Assembly: GCF_009650765.1 (NCBI RefSeq)
Contig: NZ_CP045740.1
Location: 3,100,001 to 3,164,000, forward strand
DNA from: Streptomyces sp. SUK 48
Lineage (GTDB): Bacteria > Actinomycetota > Actinomycetes > Streptomycetales > Streptomycetaceae
Direction of reading: 5' to 3'
DNA: 64,000 nt
The translations under genes and the position numbers were made by a program. Below, one piece after another: positions 1 through 8,288 of this stretch. Within the stretch, counting starts at the first letter, position 1, and each line of letters begins with the position of its first letter. The notes beneath the pieces were generated by a model. That model was not told the DNA's origin and ran no database searches. It worked only from the letters and a program-made list of their open reading frames with translations.

Positions 1-1014
1 GTCACCGCCTCCGCCGGGGCCGACGCGGAGGAGTCCGAGATCGGCGAGATCCATGTGTACCGGGTGAGCGAACTGGGCGCGGAGCGCGTGTCCCGGGAAC
101 CCGGTGTGCACGCGGCGGTGCGCGCCGGGGGCGTGACGGTGCTGGTGTCCGCGACGCCGGACAGTCCGGGCACCCGTGTACAGGTGCTGGCTGACGGAAA
201 ACCGACGGCTACTGTCCGGTCGTACGCCGAAGACCCCGGTTTGTCCCTCCGGGTCACGCTCACCGAGGGGGGCGCACGCCGAATTCCGTGCGCCGTGCTT
301 ATGCCACGGGACTACCACGGTGACACTCCCCTGCCGGTTCTGCTCGACCCCTACGGTGGTCCGCACGGTCAGCGGGTGGTCGCCGCGCACAACGCCCACC
401 TCACCTCCCAGTGGTTCGCCGACCAGGGCTTCGCCGTGGTGGTCGCCGACGGCCGGGGCACCCCGGGCCGCTCGCCCGCCTGGGAGAAGGAGATCAAGGA
501 CGACCTCGCCGAGATCGTCCTCCAGGACCAGGTGGACGCGCTCCGATCACTCGCCGAGCGGTTCCCGCTGGACCTCACCCGGGTGGCGATCCGGGGCTGG
601 TCCTTCGGCGGCTATCTGTCCGCGCTCGCGGTGCTGCGCCGCCCGGACGTCTTCCACGCGGCGGTGGTCGGCGCCCCGGTGACCGATCTGCGGCTCTACG
701 ACACCCACTACCAGGAGCGCTACCTGGGCGACCCGAACGAGCAGCCGGACGTCTACCGCCGCAACTCGCTGATCGACGACGCCGGTCTGGTCGACGCGGC
801 CGGGCCGCACCGCCCGATGATGGTCATCCACGGCCTGGCGGACGACAACGTGGTGGTCGCGCACTCGCTGCGGCTGTCCTCCGCGCTGCTGGCCGCGGGC
901 CGCCCGCACGAGGTGCTGCCGCTGTCCGGGGTGACCCATATGACCCCGCAGGAGACGGTCGCGGAGAACCTGCTCAACCTCCAGCTGGACTTCCTGCGGC
1001 GGTCCCTGGACTGA
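1..1014 (+). CDS. S9 family serine peptidase (prolyl oligopeptidase/DPP-IV-like), C-terminal part
   Basis: The reading frame is open from the first base, so the N-terminus, presumably a beta-propeller as in DPP-IV-type S9 enzymes, lies outside the window. The visible part is the alpha/beta-hydrolase catalytic domain. The nucleophile motif GWSFGGY places the serine at codon 601-603. The acid is the first Asp of ADDNV (codon 841-843) and the His is in VTHMT (codon 937-939), so the triad is complete. Enzymes of this family cleave oligopeptides, often after proline, usually in the cytoplasm. It converges on the oligopeptide importer operon at 1143-6706, which suggests processing of imported peptides; that link is inference. 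The GTG at 55 is an internal codon, not the start. Confidence 0.9.
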   Translation, partial: VTASAGADAEESEIGEIHVYRVSELGAERVSREPGVHAAVRAGGVTVLVSATPDSPGTRVQVLADGKPTATVRSYAEDPGLSLRVTLTEGGARRIPCAVLMPRDYHGDTPLPVLLDPYGGPHGQRVVAAHNAHLTSQWFADQGFAVVVADGRGTPGRSPAWEKEIKDDLAEIVLQDQVDALRSLAERFPLDLTRVAIRGWSFGGYLSALAVLRRPDVFHAAVVGAPVTDLRLYDTHYQERYLGDPNEQPDVYRRNSLIDDAGLVDAAGPHRPMMVIHGLADDNVVVAHSLRLSSALLAAGRPHEVLPLSGVTHMTPQETVAENLLNLQLDFLRRSLD

Positions 1015-1121
1015 GGCGGACGGCGGACGTCAACCGCGTTAACACACGGGCAACTTGACGGAAGCGGTTGCGATATACGGACGCGGCAGGCTGCACAGCG
1101 TACGGCCGTGCGGGTGCCGTG

Positions 1122-1157
1122 GACGGGCCGGGGTGCACCATGTCACCCCGGCCCGTC
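1122..1157. terminator. Bidirectional hairpin between converging S9 peptidase and ABC ATPase genes
   Basis: A perfect 14-bp inverted repeat (1122-1135 with 1144-1157) encloses an 8-nt loop. It overlaps the TGA of the minus-strand ATPase gene (1143-1145) and lies about 110 bp past the peptidase stop, so it can end transcription from both sides. Confidence 0.75.
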
Positions 1158-2210
1158 GCCGTCCGCCCGGCCGGGCTCCGACTCCGGCGGCACCACCCGC
1201 TTCTCCTCCGCGAAGTGGCACGCCGACTCGTGGGCGGCCGGTCCCGTACCGAAGACGGCCGGCACCGCGAGCGCCGGCACCTGGACCGCGCACCGCTCCC
1301 GCGCCTTCCAGCACCGGGTGCGGAAGCGGCACCCGGAGGGGATGTCCGTAGGGGAGGGCACGTCCCCGCTGAGGATGACGCGCTCGCGGTTCTCCCGCGC
1401 CCCGGGGTCCGGCACGGGCACCGCGGACAGCAGCGCCTGGGTGTAGGGGTGCGTCGGATGCTCGTAGATCTCGGCGTCCCGCCCGATCTCCACGATCCGG
1501 CCGAGGTACATGACCCCGACCCGGTCCGAGATGTGCCGCACGATCGACAGGTCGTGCGCGATGAACACGTACGACAGCTCGAACTCCGCCTGGAGCCGGT
1601 CCAGCAGGTTGATGACCTGGGCCTGCACCGACACGTCGAGCGCGGACACCGGCTCGTCGGCGACGATGACCTCCGGGCGCAGCGCGAGCCCCCGCGCGAT
1701 GCCGATGCGCTGGCGCTGGCCGCCGGAGAACTGGTGCGGATAGCGGTTGACGAAGTCCGGGTCGAGCCCCACCACGTCCAGCAGTTCCCGCACCCGTCGG
1801 CGCCGGTCCCCCTTGGGGGCCGCCTCGGGGTGGATCTCGTACGGCTCCCCCACGATGTCCCCCACGGTCATCCGGGGGTTGAGGGAGGTGTAGGGGTCCT
1901 GGAAGACCATCTGGATGTTGCGGCGCACCGCCTTCAGGGCGCGCCCGGACAGCCGGGTGATGTCCTCGCCCTTGAACCGGATGGACCCGGCGCTCGGCCG
2001 CTCCAGGTTGCACAGCAGCTTGGCGACCGTCGACTTGCCGCAGCCCGACTCGCCGACGATGCCCAGGGTCTCGCCCCGCCCGAGGGTGAAGTCGACGCCG
2101 TCGACCGCCTTCACCGCGCCGATCTGCTTCTTGAACAGGACGCCCCGGGTCAGCGGGTAGTGCTTGACGAGCCCGCTGACCTCCAGGACCGGTTCACCGC
2201 TCGTCGCCAT
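1143..2210 (-). CDS. Oligopeptide/dipeptide ABC transporter ATP-binding protein (OppF/DppF type)
   Basis: This is one of the two cytoplasmic ATPases that power the importer encoded upstream. The 355-aa protein has Walker [10 protein letters not shown] (about residues 53-61), a Q-loop in [10 protein letters not shown], the signature [14 protein letters not shown], Walker B in [11 protein letters not shown] and the switch His in IAHDLSIV. It ends with the oligo/dipeptide-specific C-terminal extension ([12 protein letters not shown], then a cysteine-containing [14 protein letters not shown] stretch). I chose the ATG at 2210 (MATSGEP) because it overlaps the preceding ATPase gene by 17 bp, as expected for translational coupling. 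A longer open frame to 2285 adds a non-conserved Cys/Pro-rich leader. It is the last gene of a five-gene operon. Confidence 0.93.
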   Translation of the reverse strand: MATSGEPVLEVSGLVKHYPLTRGVLFKKQIGAVKAVDGVDFTLGRGETLGIVGESGCGKSTVAKLLCNLERPSAGSIRFKGEDITRLSGRALKAVRRNIQMVFQDPYTSLNPRMTVGDIVGEPYEIHPEAAPKGDRRRRVRELLDVVGLDPDFVNRYPHQFSGGQRQRIGIARGLALRPEVIVADEPVSALDVSVQAQVINLLDRLQAEFELSYVFIAHDLSIVRHISDRVGVMYLGRIVEIGRDAEIYEHPTHPYTQALLSAVPVPDPGARENRERVILSGDVPSPTDIPSGCRFRTRCWKARERCAVQVPALAVPAVFGTGPAAHESACHFAEEKRVVPPESEPGRADGDGPG

Positions 2211-3177
2211 CCAGGCACTCCCTCCAGAAGTGGCAGGCGCTGCCGCGGACTTCGGACACCTCGTACAGCGGGGGCACCTCGGCACGGCAGACGTCCCGGG
2301 CCATCGGGCAGCGCGGATGGAAGGAGCAGCCCGGGGGCACCCGCGTCAGGTTCGGCGGCAGGCCCTTGATGGCGTACAGCGCCTGTCCCTTGAGGTCCAG
2401 GCGCGGGATGGAGTCGAGCAGGCCCCGGGTGTAGGGGTGGGCGGGCGCCTTGTAGATGTCGTGCACCGGGGCCGACTCCACGATCCGCCCGGCGTACATC
2501 ACGGCGATCCGGTCGGCCACGTCCGCCACCACCCCGAGGTCGTGGGTGATCAGGACGAGCCCCATCCGGTACTCGCGCTGCAACTCGGCGAGCAGATCCA
2601 TGACCTGCGCCTGCACGGTGACGTCCAGGGCGGTGGTGGGCTCGTCGGCGATGACCAGGGCGGGTTCCAGGGCCAGCGCCATGGCGATCATGATCCGCTG
2701 GCGCATCCCGCCGGAGAACTGGTGGGGGTAGTCGCGCACCCGCTGGGCGGCGCCGGGGATGCGCACCCGTTCCATCAGCTCGACGGCCTCGGCCCGCGCG
2801 GCCTTCCTCGACATCCCCCGGTGCACCACGAACAGCTCGCCGAGCTGATCGCCCACGGAGAGCACCGGGTTGAGGGCCGACAGCGCGTCCTGGAAGATCA
2901 TCGCCATCCGGGCGCCCCGCAGCTCCCGCCGTTCCTCCTCCTTCATCCGCAGCAGATCGCGGCCCTGGAAGAGGATCTCGCCGCCGGTGATCCGCCCCGG
3001 CGGCATGTCGAGGATGCCCATCACGGCCTGCGCGGTCACCGACTTGCCCGACCCGGACTCGCCGAGCACGGCCAGCGTCTCCCCCTCGTCGACGGCGTAC
3101 GACACCCCGTTCACGGCCCGGGCGATCCCGTCCCGGGTCCGGAACTCCACGTGCAGATCGCGGACTTCGAGCAGCAT
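2194..3177 (-). CDS. Oligopeptide/dipeptide ABC transporter ATP-binding protein (OppD/DppD type)
   Basis: The 327-aa ATPase is the second nucleotide-binding subunit of this importer. Visible motifs are Walker [10 protein letters not shown] (residues 39-47), signature [16 protein letters not shown], Walker B in [11 protein letters not shown] and the H-loop in ITHDLGVV, followed by the [12 protein letters not shown] oligopeptide C-terminal extension and the [14 protein letters not shown] cysteine pattern typical of OppD/DppD proteins. Its ATG lies 7 bp after the stop of the permease gene upstream, and its stop overlaps the start of the OppF-type gene, so all are in one transcript. OppD and OppF work as a heterodimer beneath the two permeases. 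Confidence 0.93.
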   Translation of the reverse strand: MLLEVRDLHVEFRTRDGIARAVNGVSYAVDEGETLAVLGESGSGKSVTAQAVMGILDMPPGRITGGEILFQGRDLLRMKEEERRELRGARMAMIFQDALSALNPVLSVGDQLGELFVVHRGMSRKAARAEAVELMERVRIPGAAQRVRDYPHQFSGGMRQRIMIAMALALEPALVIADEPTTALDVTVQAQVMDLLAELQREYRMGLVLITHDLGVVADVADRIAVMYAGRIVESAPVHDIYKAPAHPYTRGLLDSIPRLDLKGQALYAIKGLPPNLTRVPPGCSFHPRCPMARDVCRAEVPPLYEVSEVRGSACHFWRECLDGDER

Positions 3178-3184
3178 GGCGCCG

Positions 3185-4165
3185 TCACCTCAGCTTGGGG
3201 TCGAGGGCGTCGCGCACCGCGTCGCCGAGCATGATGAAGGCCAGGACGGTCACGGCGAGGGCGCCGGAGGGCCACAGCAGGGCGTGCGGGGCGTTGCGGA
3301 TGTAGGGCGAGGCTGCGGAGATGTCGATGCCCCAGGAGACGCTGGGCGGCTTGAGGCCCACCCCCAGGTAGGACAGGGTCGCCTCCAGGGAGATGTAGGT
3401 GCCGAGCGCGATGGTCGCCACCACGATCACCGGGGCGACGGCGTTCGGCGCGATGTGCCGCAGCAGGATGCGGGAGTCGGAGGCGCCGAGGGCCCGGGCC
3501 GCCTGGACGTAGTCGTGCTGGCGGGCGGTGATGACCGAGCCGCGCGCGATGCGGGAGATCTGCGGCCAGCCGAGCAGCACCATGAAGCCGATCACCGGCC
3601 AGACCGTGTTGCTGGTGACCACGGACAGCAGCACCAGGCCGCCGAGGACGACGGGGATGGCGAAGAAGATGTCGGTGGTGCGGGACAGCAGCGCGTCCCA
3701 CCATCCGCCGAAATAGCCCGCCAGACCGCCCAGGACGGACCCGAGGACGGCGACCCCCAGGGTGGCCAGGACGCCGACCGTGACGGACGTACGGGCCCCG
3801 TAGACGGTGCGTGTGTAGACGTTGCAGCCCTGCCCGTCGTACCCGAAGGGGGCGCCCGGCCCCGGACCGTCCTGGGACTTGGCCAGGTCGCAGCTGAGCG
3901 GGCTGCCGGAGGCGATCGCCGAGGGCCACAGGGAGATGAACACCAGGAAGAGGATGACCAGGGCGGACAGCAGGAAGACGGGGTTGCGGCGCAGGTCCCG
4001 CCAGGCGTCCGACCACAGCGAGCGGGGCCGGCCCGCGGGTCCGCCGCCGGCCGGGGCGCCGGGGCCCTTCTCCAGGGTGGTGGCCTCGCTCGCGCCGAGG
4101 TCCATGGCGCCGCCCATGCCGGTCCCGGCGATGGCGCCCTCGGGCTCGTAGGGCTGTTCAGGCAT
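3185..4165 (-). CDS. Oligopeptide/dipeptide ABC transporter permease (OppC/DppC type)
   Basis: This 326-aa inner-membrane subunit has a Gly/Pro-rich cytoplasmic N-terminus of about 60 residues, a first transmembrane helix at about 63-81, a large extracytoplasmic loop, then the binding-protein-dependent permease core. The EAA-loop sequence ARALGASDSRILLRHIAPN contacts the ATPases. The N-terminal domain and long first loop are typical of the OppC/DppC half of peptide transporters. The ATG at 4165 overlaps the 3' end of the OppB-type gene by 8 bp. Confidence 0.92.
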   Translation of the reverse strand: MPEQPYEPEGAIAGTGMGGAMDLGASEATTLEKGPGAPAGGGPAGRPRSLWSDAWRDLRRNPVFLLSALVILFLVFISLWPSAIASGSPLSCDLAKSQDGPGPGAPFGYDGQGCNVYTRTVYGARTSVTVGVLATLGVAVLGSVLGGLAGYFGGWWDALLSRTTDIFFAIPVVLGGLVLLSVVTSNTVWPVIGFMVLLGWPQISRIARGSVITARQHDYVQAARALGASDSRILLRHIAPNAVAPVIVVATIALGTYISLEATLSYLGVGLKPPSVSWGIDISAASPYIRNAPHALLWPSGALAVTVLAFIMLGDAVRDALDPKLR

Positions 4166-5081
4166 AGCGGATCCTCGGGTCGAGTACGGCGTACAGGAGG
4201 TCGACGAGGAGGTTGGCGAGCAGGAAGACCAGCACCAGGACGGTCACGAAGCCGACGACGGTCTGGGTGTTCTGGCGCAGGATGCCCTGGTAGAGCTGGT
4301 AGCCGACGCCGTGGATGTTGAAGATCCGCTCGGTGACGATCGCGCCGCCCATCAGCGCCCCGATGTCGGTGCCGATGAAGGTGACCACCGGGATCAGCGA
4401 GTTGCGCAGCAGGTGCCGGGTGACGACCCGGCGCCGGGGCAGGCCCTTGGCGGTCGCGGTGCGCACGTAGTCGGCGCGCTTGTTCTCCGCGATGGTGGTG
4501 CGGGTGAGCCGGGTGACGTAGGCGAGGGAGACGGAGGCGAGGACGAGCCCCGGCACGATCAGCTCGCCGAAGGAGGCGGCCGGGGAGACGGACGGTTTGA
4601 TCCAGCCCCAGGAGACGCCGAGCAGCAGTTGCAGCAGCAGGCCGGTGACGAAGGTGGGCACGGAGATGACGACCAGGGTGGCCAGCAGCACACCCGTGTC
4701 GACGGGGTGGCCGCGCCGCAGTCCGGTGACGACGCCGAGCGCGATGCCGACGACGATCTCGAAGGCGACGGCCACGATCGTGAGCCGGATGGTGACCGGG
4801 AACGCCGCCGCCATCAGTTCGGTGACGGGCTGCCCGTTGAACGCGGTGCCGAAGTTGCCGGTGAAGACGTTCCCCATATAGGTGACGTACTGGCGCCACA
4901 GCGGCTGGTCGAGGCCGAACTCGCGCTTCAGCTGGGCGGCGGTCGCCGGGTCGCAGGCGCGCTCGCCGCACAGCCCGGCGATCGGATCGCCCATCACGTT
5001 CACCATGAGGAAGATCAGCAGGGTGGCCCCGATGAAGACCGGGATCATCTGGAGCAGTCGCCTCGCGACATAGCGGCCCAC
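4158..5081 (-). CDS. Oligopeptide/dipeptide ABC transporter permease (OppB/DppB type)
   Basis: This 307-aa permease begins with GTG at 5081, five bases after the stop of the binding-protein gene. The frame is open much further upstream, but that extension only mirrors the neighbouring gene. The N-terminus (VGRYVARRLLQMIPVFIG) is the classic OppB/DppB start running directly into helix 1. Five further hydrophobic segments and the EAA motif TATAKGLPRRRVVTRHLLRN follow, and the protein ends in the family-typical AVLDPRIRY. It pairs with the OppC-type permease to form the pore. Confidence 0.92.
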   Translation of the reverse strand: MGRYVARRLLQMIPVFIGATLLIFLMVNVMGDPIAGLCGERACDPATAAQLKREFGLDQPLWRQYVTYMGNVFTGNFGTAFNGQPVTELMAAAFPVTIRLTIVAVAFEIVVGIALGVVTGLRRGHPVDTGVLLATLVVISVPTFVTGLLLQLLLGVSWGWIKPSVSPAASFGELIVPGLVLASVSLAYVTRLTRTTIAENKRADYVRTATAKGLPRRRVVTRHLLRNSLIPVVTFIGTDIGALMGGAIVTERIFNIHGVGYQLYQGILRQNTQTVVGFVTVLVLVFLLANLLVDLLYAVLDPRIRYA

Positions 5082-5086
5082 GCGGC

Positions 5087-6706
5087 TCAGCCGACCTTGA
5101 TCTCGTTGTAGACCGGGACGCTGAACGGATTGAGCGCCACCCGGGAGAGCCGGGCGGTGTAGCCGGCGCTGCCGTTCTGGTACCAGAGCGGGATGGCCGC
5201 CATGTTGTCGCGGACCACCTTCTCGGCCTCCTGGAACAGCCGCACGGAGGCCGCCCGGTCGGTCTCGGCGTTGGCCCGGTCCACGAGCCGGTCGAACTGC
5301 TTGTTCGACCACTGTCCGTCGTTGGAGGAGGCGCCGGTGTAGTACAGCGGCTGGAGGAAGTTCTGGATCAAGGGGTAGTCCATCTGCCAGCCGGCCCGGA
5401 AGGGTCCGCTCATCCTGTGCTGCCCGATCTGGTTGCGGAAGTCGGCGAAGGTGCCGACCGGGTTGCCGACGCACGCCTTGTCGTCGCCCAGGGCGTTGTT
5501 GATGGAGTTGCACACGGCGTCCACCCACTGCTTGTGCGAGCCGGTGTCCGCGTTGTAGGTGATCTTCAACTGGCCGCCGGGGATGCCGCCGCCCTCCCGG
5601 ACGAGCCGGCGGGCGCCCGCCGGGTCGTAGGCGCAGGCGGGTCCGCACAGCCCGTCCTGGAAGCCGCCCGCCGTGCCGAGGACCGGGGAGGTCCAGTCGG
5701 TGGCCGGGGTGCGGGTGCGGCGGAAGATGGTCTGGGTGATCTGCGCCCGGTTGATCGCCATGGACAGCCCGGTGCGGACCTTGCGCGCCCCCGCGGTGTT
5801 CCACTTCGGGTCGTAGTAGGGGAAGGCCAGGGTCTGCAGGATGCCGGCCGGGGTGTTGATGTAGCGCCCGTCCAGGTCGGTGCGGACATTCTTGAGCTGG
5901 GTGGCGGGCACGTCGTCGACGAGGTCCAGGTTGCCGGCCAGCACATCGGTGTACGCGGTGTTGCTGTCCGTGTAGACGAGCAGGGTCACGCCCTCGTTCC
6001 GCGCCGGGTCGGGGCCGGGGTACCCGTTCCACTTCTTCAGGGTCATCGCGGAGCCCTTGGTGTACGAGGCGATCTGGTACGGCCCGTCGCCGACCGGCTT
6101 GCGCAGCCATCCCGCGTGGTCGGTGAAGAAGGCGCGCGGCAGGGGCGCGTAGGCGATGTACCCGAGGGTGTCGGGGAAGCCGGCGAACTTCTGGTTCAGG
6201 CGGACGGTGAAGCTCCGCGGCCCGGTCACCCGGAGCCCGGACAGGGTGTCGGCGCGCTGCCGGCCGGCGGCGGGGTGGACCCGGTCGTAGCCGTCGATGT
6301 AGCCGAAGAAGTAGGCGTTCTTCTGGTTGTTCCGCAGGCTCGCGCCGTAGTTCCAGGCGTCCACGAAGGACCGGGCGGTGACCGGCTCCCCGTTGCTGAA
6401 GCGCCAGCCGTCCCTGACGGTGACGGTGAAGGTGCGCGAGTCCGGGGTGCTGATGCGCTCGGCGAGCATGTTCACGGCCCGGCCGGTGCGGGGGTCGTAC
6501 TTCTTCAGGCCCCGGAAGACCATGTCCAGCACCTTGCCGCCCTGGACCTCGTTGGTGTTGGCCGGCTCCAGCGGGTTCTGCGGATCGCCCCAGGACGAGG
6601 TGAGCACTCCGGCCCCGCCGAAGCCTCCGCCACCACCGCATCCAGCCATCGTGAGCGCGGCGGCAATAGCACAGGCGGCCCGTCCGGCGCGCGTCGGTCC
6701 CCGCAT
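5087..6706 (-). CDS. Peptide-binding lipoprotein, extracellular solute-binding protein family 5
   Basis: This is the substrate receptor of the operon. The ATG at 6706 follows a strong GAGGAGGC ribosome-binding site and gives a short lipoprotein signal peptide ending in the lipobox LTMAGC (lipidated Cys23), then a Gly-rich tether. The mature 517-residue protein has family-5 features: NEVQGGKVLDMVFRGL near the N-terminus, the DGWRFSNGEPVTARSFVDAW segment and repeated Tyr/Trp-rich lobes. A 21-residue longer start (to 6769) is possible but would spoil the signal peptide. It is the first gene of the minus operon and probably carries its promoter in the divergent region 6707-7180. The peptides bound cannot be told from sequence. 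Confidence 0.92.
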   Translation of the reverse strand: MRGPTRAGRAACAIAAALTMAGCGGGGGFGGAGVLTSSWGDPQNPLEPANTNEVQGGKVLDMVFRGLKKYDPRTGRAVNMLAERISTPDSRTFTVTVRDGWRFSNGEPVTARSFVDAWNYGASLRNNQKNAYFFGYIDGYDRVHPAAGRQRADTLSGLRVTGPRSFTVRLNQKFAGFPDTLGYIAYAPLPRAFFTDHAGWLRKPVGDGPYQIASYTKGSAMTLKKWNGYPGPDPARNEGVTLLVYTDSNTAYTDVLAGNLDLVDDVPATQLKNVRTDLDGRYINTPAGILQTLAFPYYDPKWNTAGARKVRTGLSMAINRAQITQTIFRRTRTPATDWTSPVLGTAGGFQDGLCGPACAYDPAGARRLVREGGGIPGGQLKITYNADTGSHKQWVDAVCNSINNALGDDKACVGNPVGTFADFRNQIGQHRMSGPFRAGWQMDYPLIQNFLQPLYYTGASSNDGQWSNKQFDRLVDRANAETDRAASVRLFQEAEKVVRDNMAAIPLWYQNGSAGYTARLSRVALNPFSVPVYNEIKVG

Positions 6707-7180
6707 GGGCGCCTCCTCATGGTGATCACCGGATTTATTACCCGGTAAATATCGGTCGATACGACACATACCGCATGCGCATTACCGGATTGAGGGACCT
6801 TTAGAGGGACACGTCAGCCGAATGCAGGCACCCCGCCCGGGGCACCCGATGATCTTGTGCCGCGCACGCAACGGATCTCCGCGTAACGTTGCCGAAACGT
6901 TGGATTCGAACCGGCCGATGTACGTATTTCGACACTCGACCGTCCGCATAACGGACTTCTTGCCCGATTAGTCCAAATGGTCCGATGTGAAGCACGGATT
7001 GGTTACAGCGCGCTACCCGCGTAGCTACAGTTCCACCAAGTCGAGGCAAAGAAGGTAAAGACAAGCCCAAGTCGGCCGAGAATTTATTGACCTTGAATGA
7101 ATTGCGTTGAAAAAGTCCGGCGTAGCCCGTAGGGGAGCGCCCTGCGGAGTCATCAGACCCTCCCTTGGGCCAGGAGCACC
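6707..7180. promoter_or_regulatory. Divergent promoter region between two peptide importer operons
   Basis: This 474-bp gene-free stretch is clearly more AT-rich than its surroundings and separates the minus-strand opp operon (first codon 6706) from the plus-strand bldK-type operon (first codon 7181). It must carry both promoters. It contains a perfect GGTGATCACC palindrome (6721-6730) within 20 bp of the binding-protein start codon, and a candidate plus-strand promoter at 6999-7027. No coding potential was seen on either strand. Confidence 0.6.
6999..7027 (+). promoter_or_regulatory. Candidate sigma-70-like promoter for the plus-strand bldK-type operon
   Basis: TTGGTT (6999-7004), a 17-bp spacer and TAGCTA (7022-7027) fit the vegetative Streptomyces pattern. 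Start would fall near 7034, leaving a leader of about 145 nt before the ATG at 7181. The assignment rests on motif match only. Confidence 0.4.
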
Positions 7181-8209
7181 ATGACCTCCCCAACTCCATC
7201 CGCGGCCACCCCGCTTGAGGTGACCGACGAGACCGTCGCGAAGTCGACCACTTCGGACGGTCCGAAGGGCAGCGAGAGCCGCTCCCCGGGCCGGCTCGCC
7301 TGGAAGCGCTTCAAGCGCGACAAGACGGGCGTCATATCCGCCTATGTCGTGATCTTCTTCTTCGTGATCGCGATAGCGGCGCCGTTGATCGCCAAGCTCT
7401 ACGGCAAGAACCCGTACACGACGTACGCCAGCCAGGACCCGAGCCTGCTGGACGCGTTCTCGTACCCGTCCGGTCCGAACGGCGGCATGAGCTCGCAGTT
7501 CTGGTTCGGCATCGAGCCGCAGCTCGGCCGGGACGTCTTCACGTTCCTGCTGTACGGCATCCGGACGTCGCTGGGCATCGCCCTGGCCGCCACGGTCCTC
7601 ACCGTGGTCGTCGGCGTCGTGGTCGGCATCACCGCCGGCTACCTGGGCGGCAAGACCGACTACGTCGTCAGCCGGGTCATCGACATCCTGCTGTCGTTCC
7701 CGTCCACCCTGTTCTTCATCGCGTTCATGCCGGTCGTCTACGGCATCTTCGTCGCCCCCGACGACAACATCCCGACCTCGCTGCGCGCGCTGGCCCTGAT
7801 CACGGTGCTGACCGCGTTCGGCTGGGCCACCATCGCGCGTCTGCTGCGCGGTCAGGTACTCGGCCTGCGTGAGCGCGAGTTCGTGGAGGCGGCGAAGGTC
7901 ACGGGCGCATCTCCGATGCGCATCGTGTTCAAGGAGCTGCTGCCCAACCTGTGGACACCGATCATCATCCAGGGCACGCTGCTGCTCCCGACGCTCGTGA
8001 CCGCGGAGGCGGGCCTGTCCTTCCTCGGCGTGGGCATCATCGACCCGACCCCGGACTGGGGCGTGATGATCGCTCGAGGGTCCACCTTCTACTCGCAGGA
8101 CCTCACGTTCATGCTCTTCCCGGGCGTCTCGATGGTCCTCTTCGTGGTCGCCTTCAACCTGCTCGGCGACTCCGTGCGCGACGCGCTCGACCCCAAGTCC
8201 AAGCGGTAG
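7181..8209 (+). CDS. BldKA-like oligopeptide ABC transporter permease (OppC type)
   Basis: The 342-aa permease starts at an ATG preceded by an AGGAG site. It has a charged cytoplasmic N-terminus of about 50 residues, helix 1 at about 51-73, a long extracytoplasmic loop rich in Tyr and Asn, and the EAA loop AAKVTGASPMRIVFKELLPN. It has exactly the same length as the minus-strand homologue at 19921-20949 and shares long blocks with it (for example AKLYGKNPYT against SKLYGKNPYT). It is the first gene of a five-gene operon whose order (permease, binding protein, permease, ATPase, ATPase) is that of the S. coelicolor bldK locus, needed for import of a signalling oligopeptide in aerial growth. Whether this copy has that role is unknown. 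Confidence 0.9.
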   Translation: MTSPTPSAATPLEVTDETVAKSTTSDGPKGSESRSPGRLAWKRFKRDKTGVISAYVVIFFFVIAIAAPLIAKLYGKNPYTTYASQDPSLLDAFSYPSGPNGGMSSQFWFGIEPQLGRDVFTFLLYGIRTSLGIALAATVLTVVVGVVVGITAGYLGGKTDYVVSRVIDILLSFPSTLFFIAFMPVVYGIFVAPDDNIPTSLRALALITVLTAFGWATIARLLRGQVLGLREREFVEAAKVTGASPMRIVFKELLPNLWTPIIIQGTLLLPTLVTAEAGLSFLGVGIIDPTPDWGVMIARGSTFYSQDLTFMLFPGVSMVLFVVAFNLLGDSVRDALDPKSKR

Positions 8210-8288
8210 CACTTCCTCCACCCGGTCCGGCTCGATGGCGTCCGGCTGGTCACGACCGTCCGAATCGACCTCTATAGGCAGGCTCAGC

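Noticed and set aside
5082..6641. 827-residue frame joining the OppB-type permease to an upstream extension
   Set aside because: The extension is the binding-protein gene read in another frame. The permease starts at GTG 5081.
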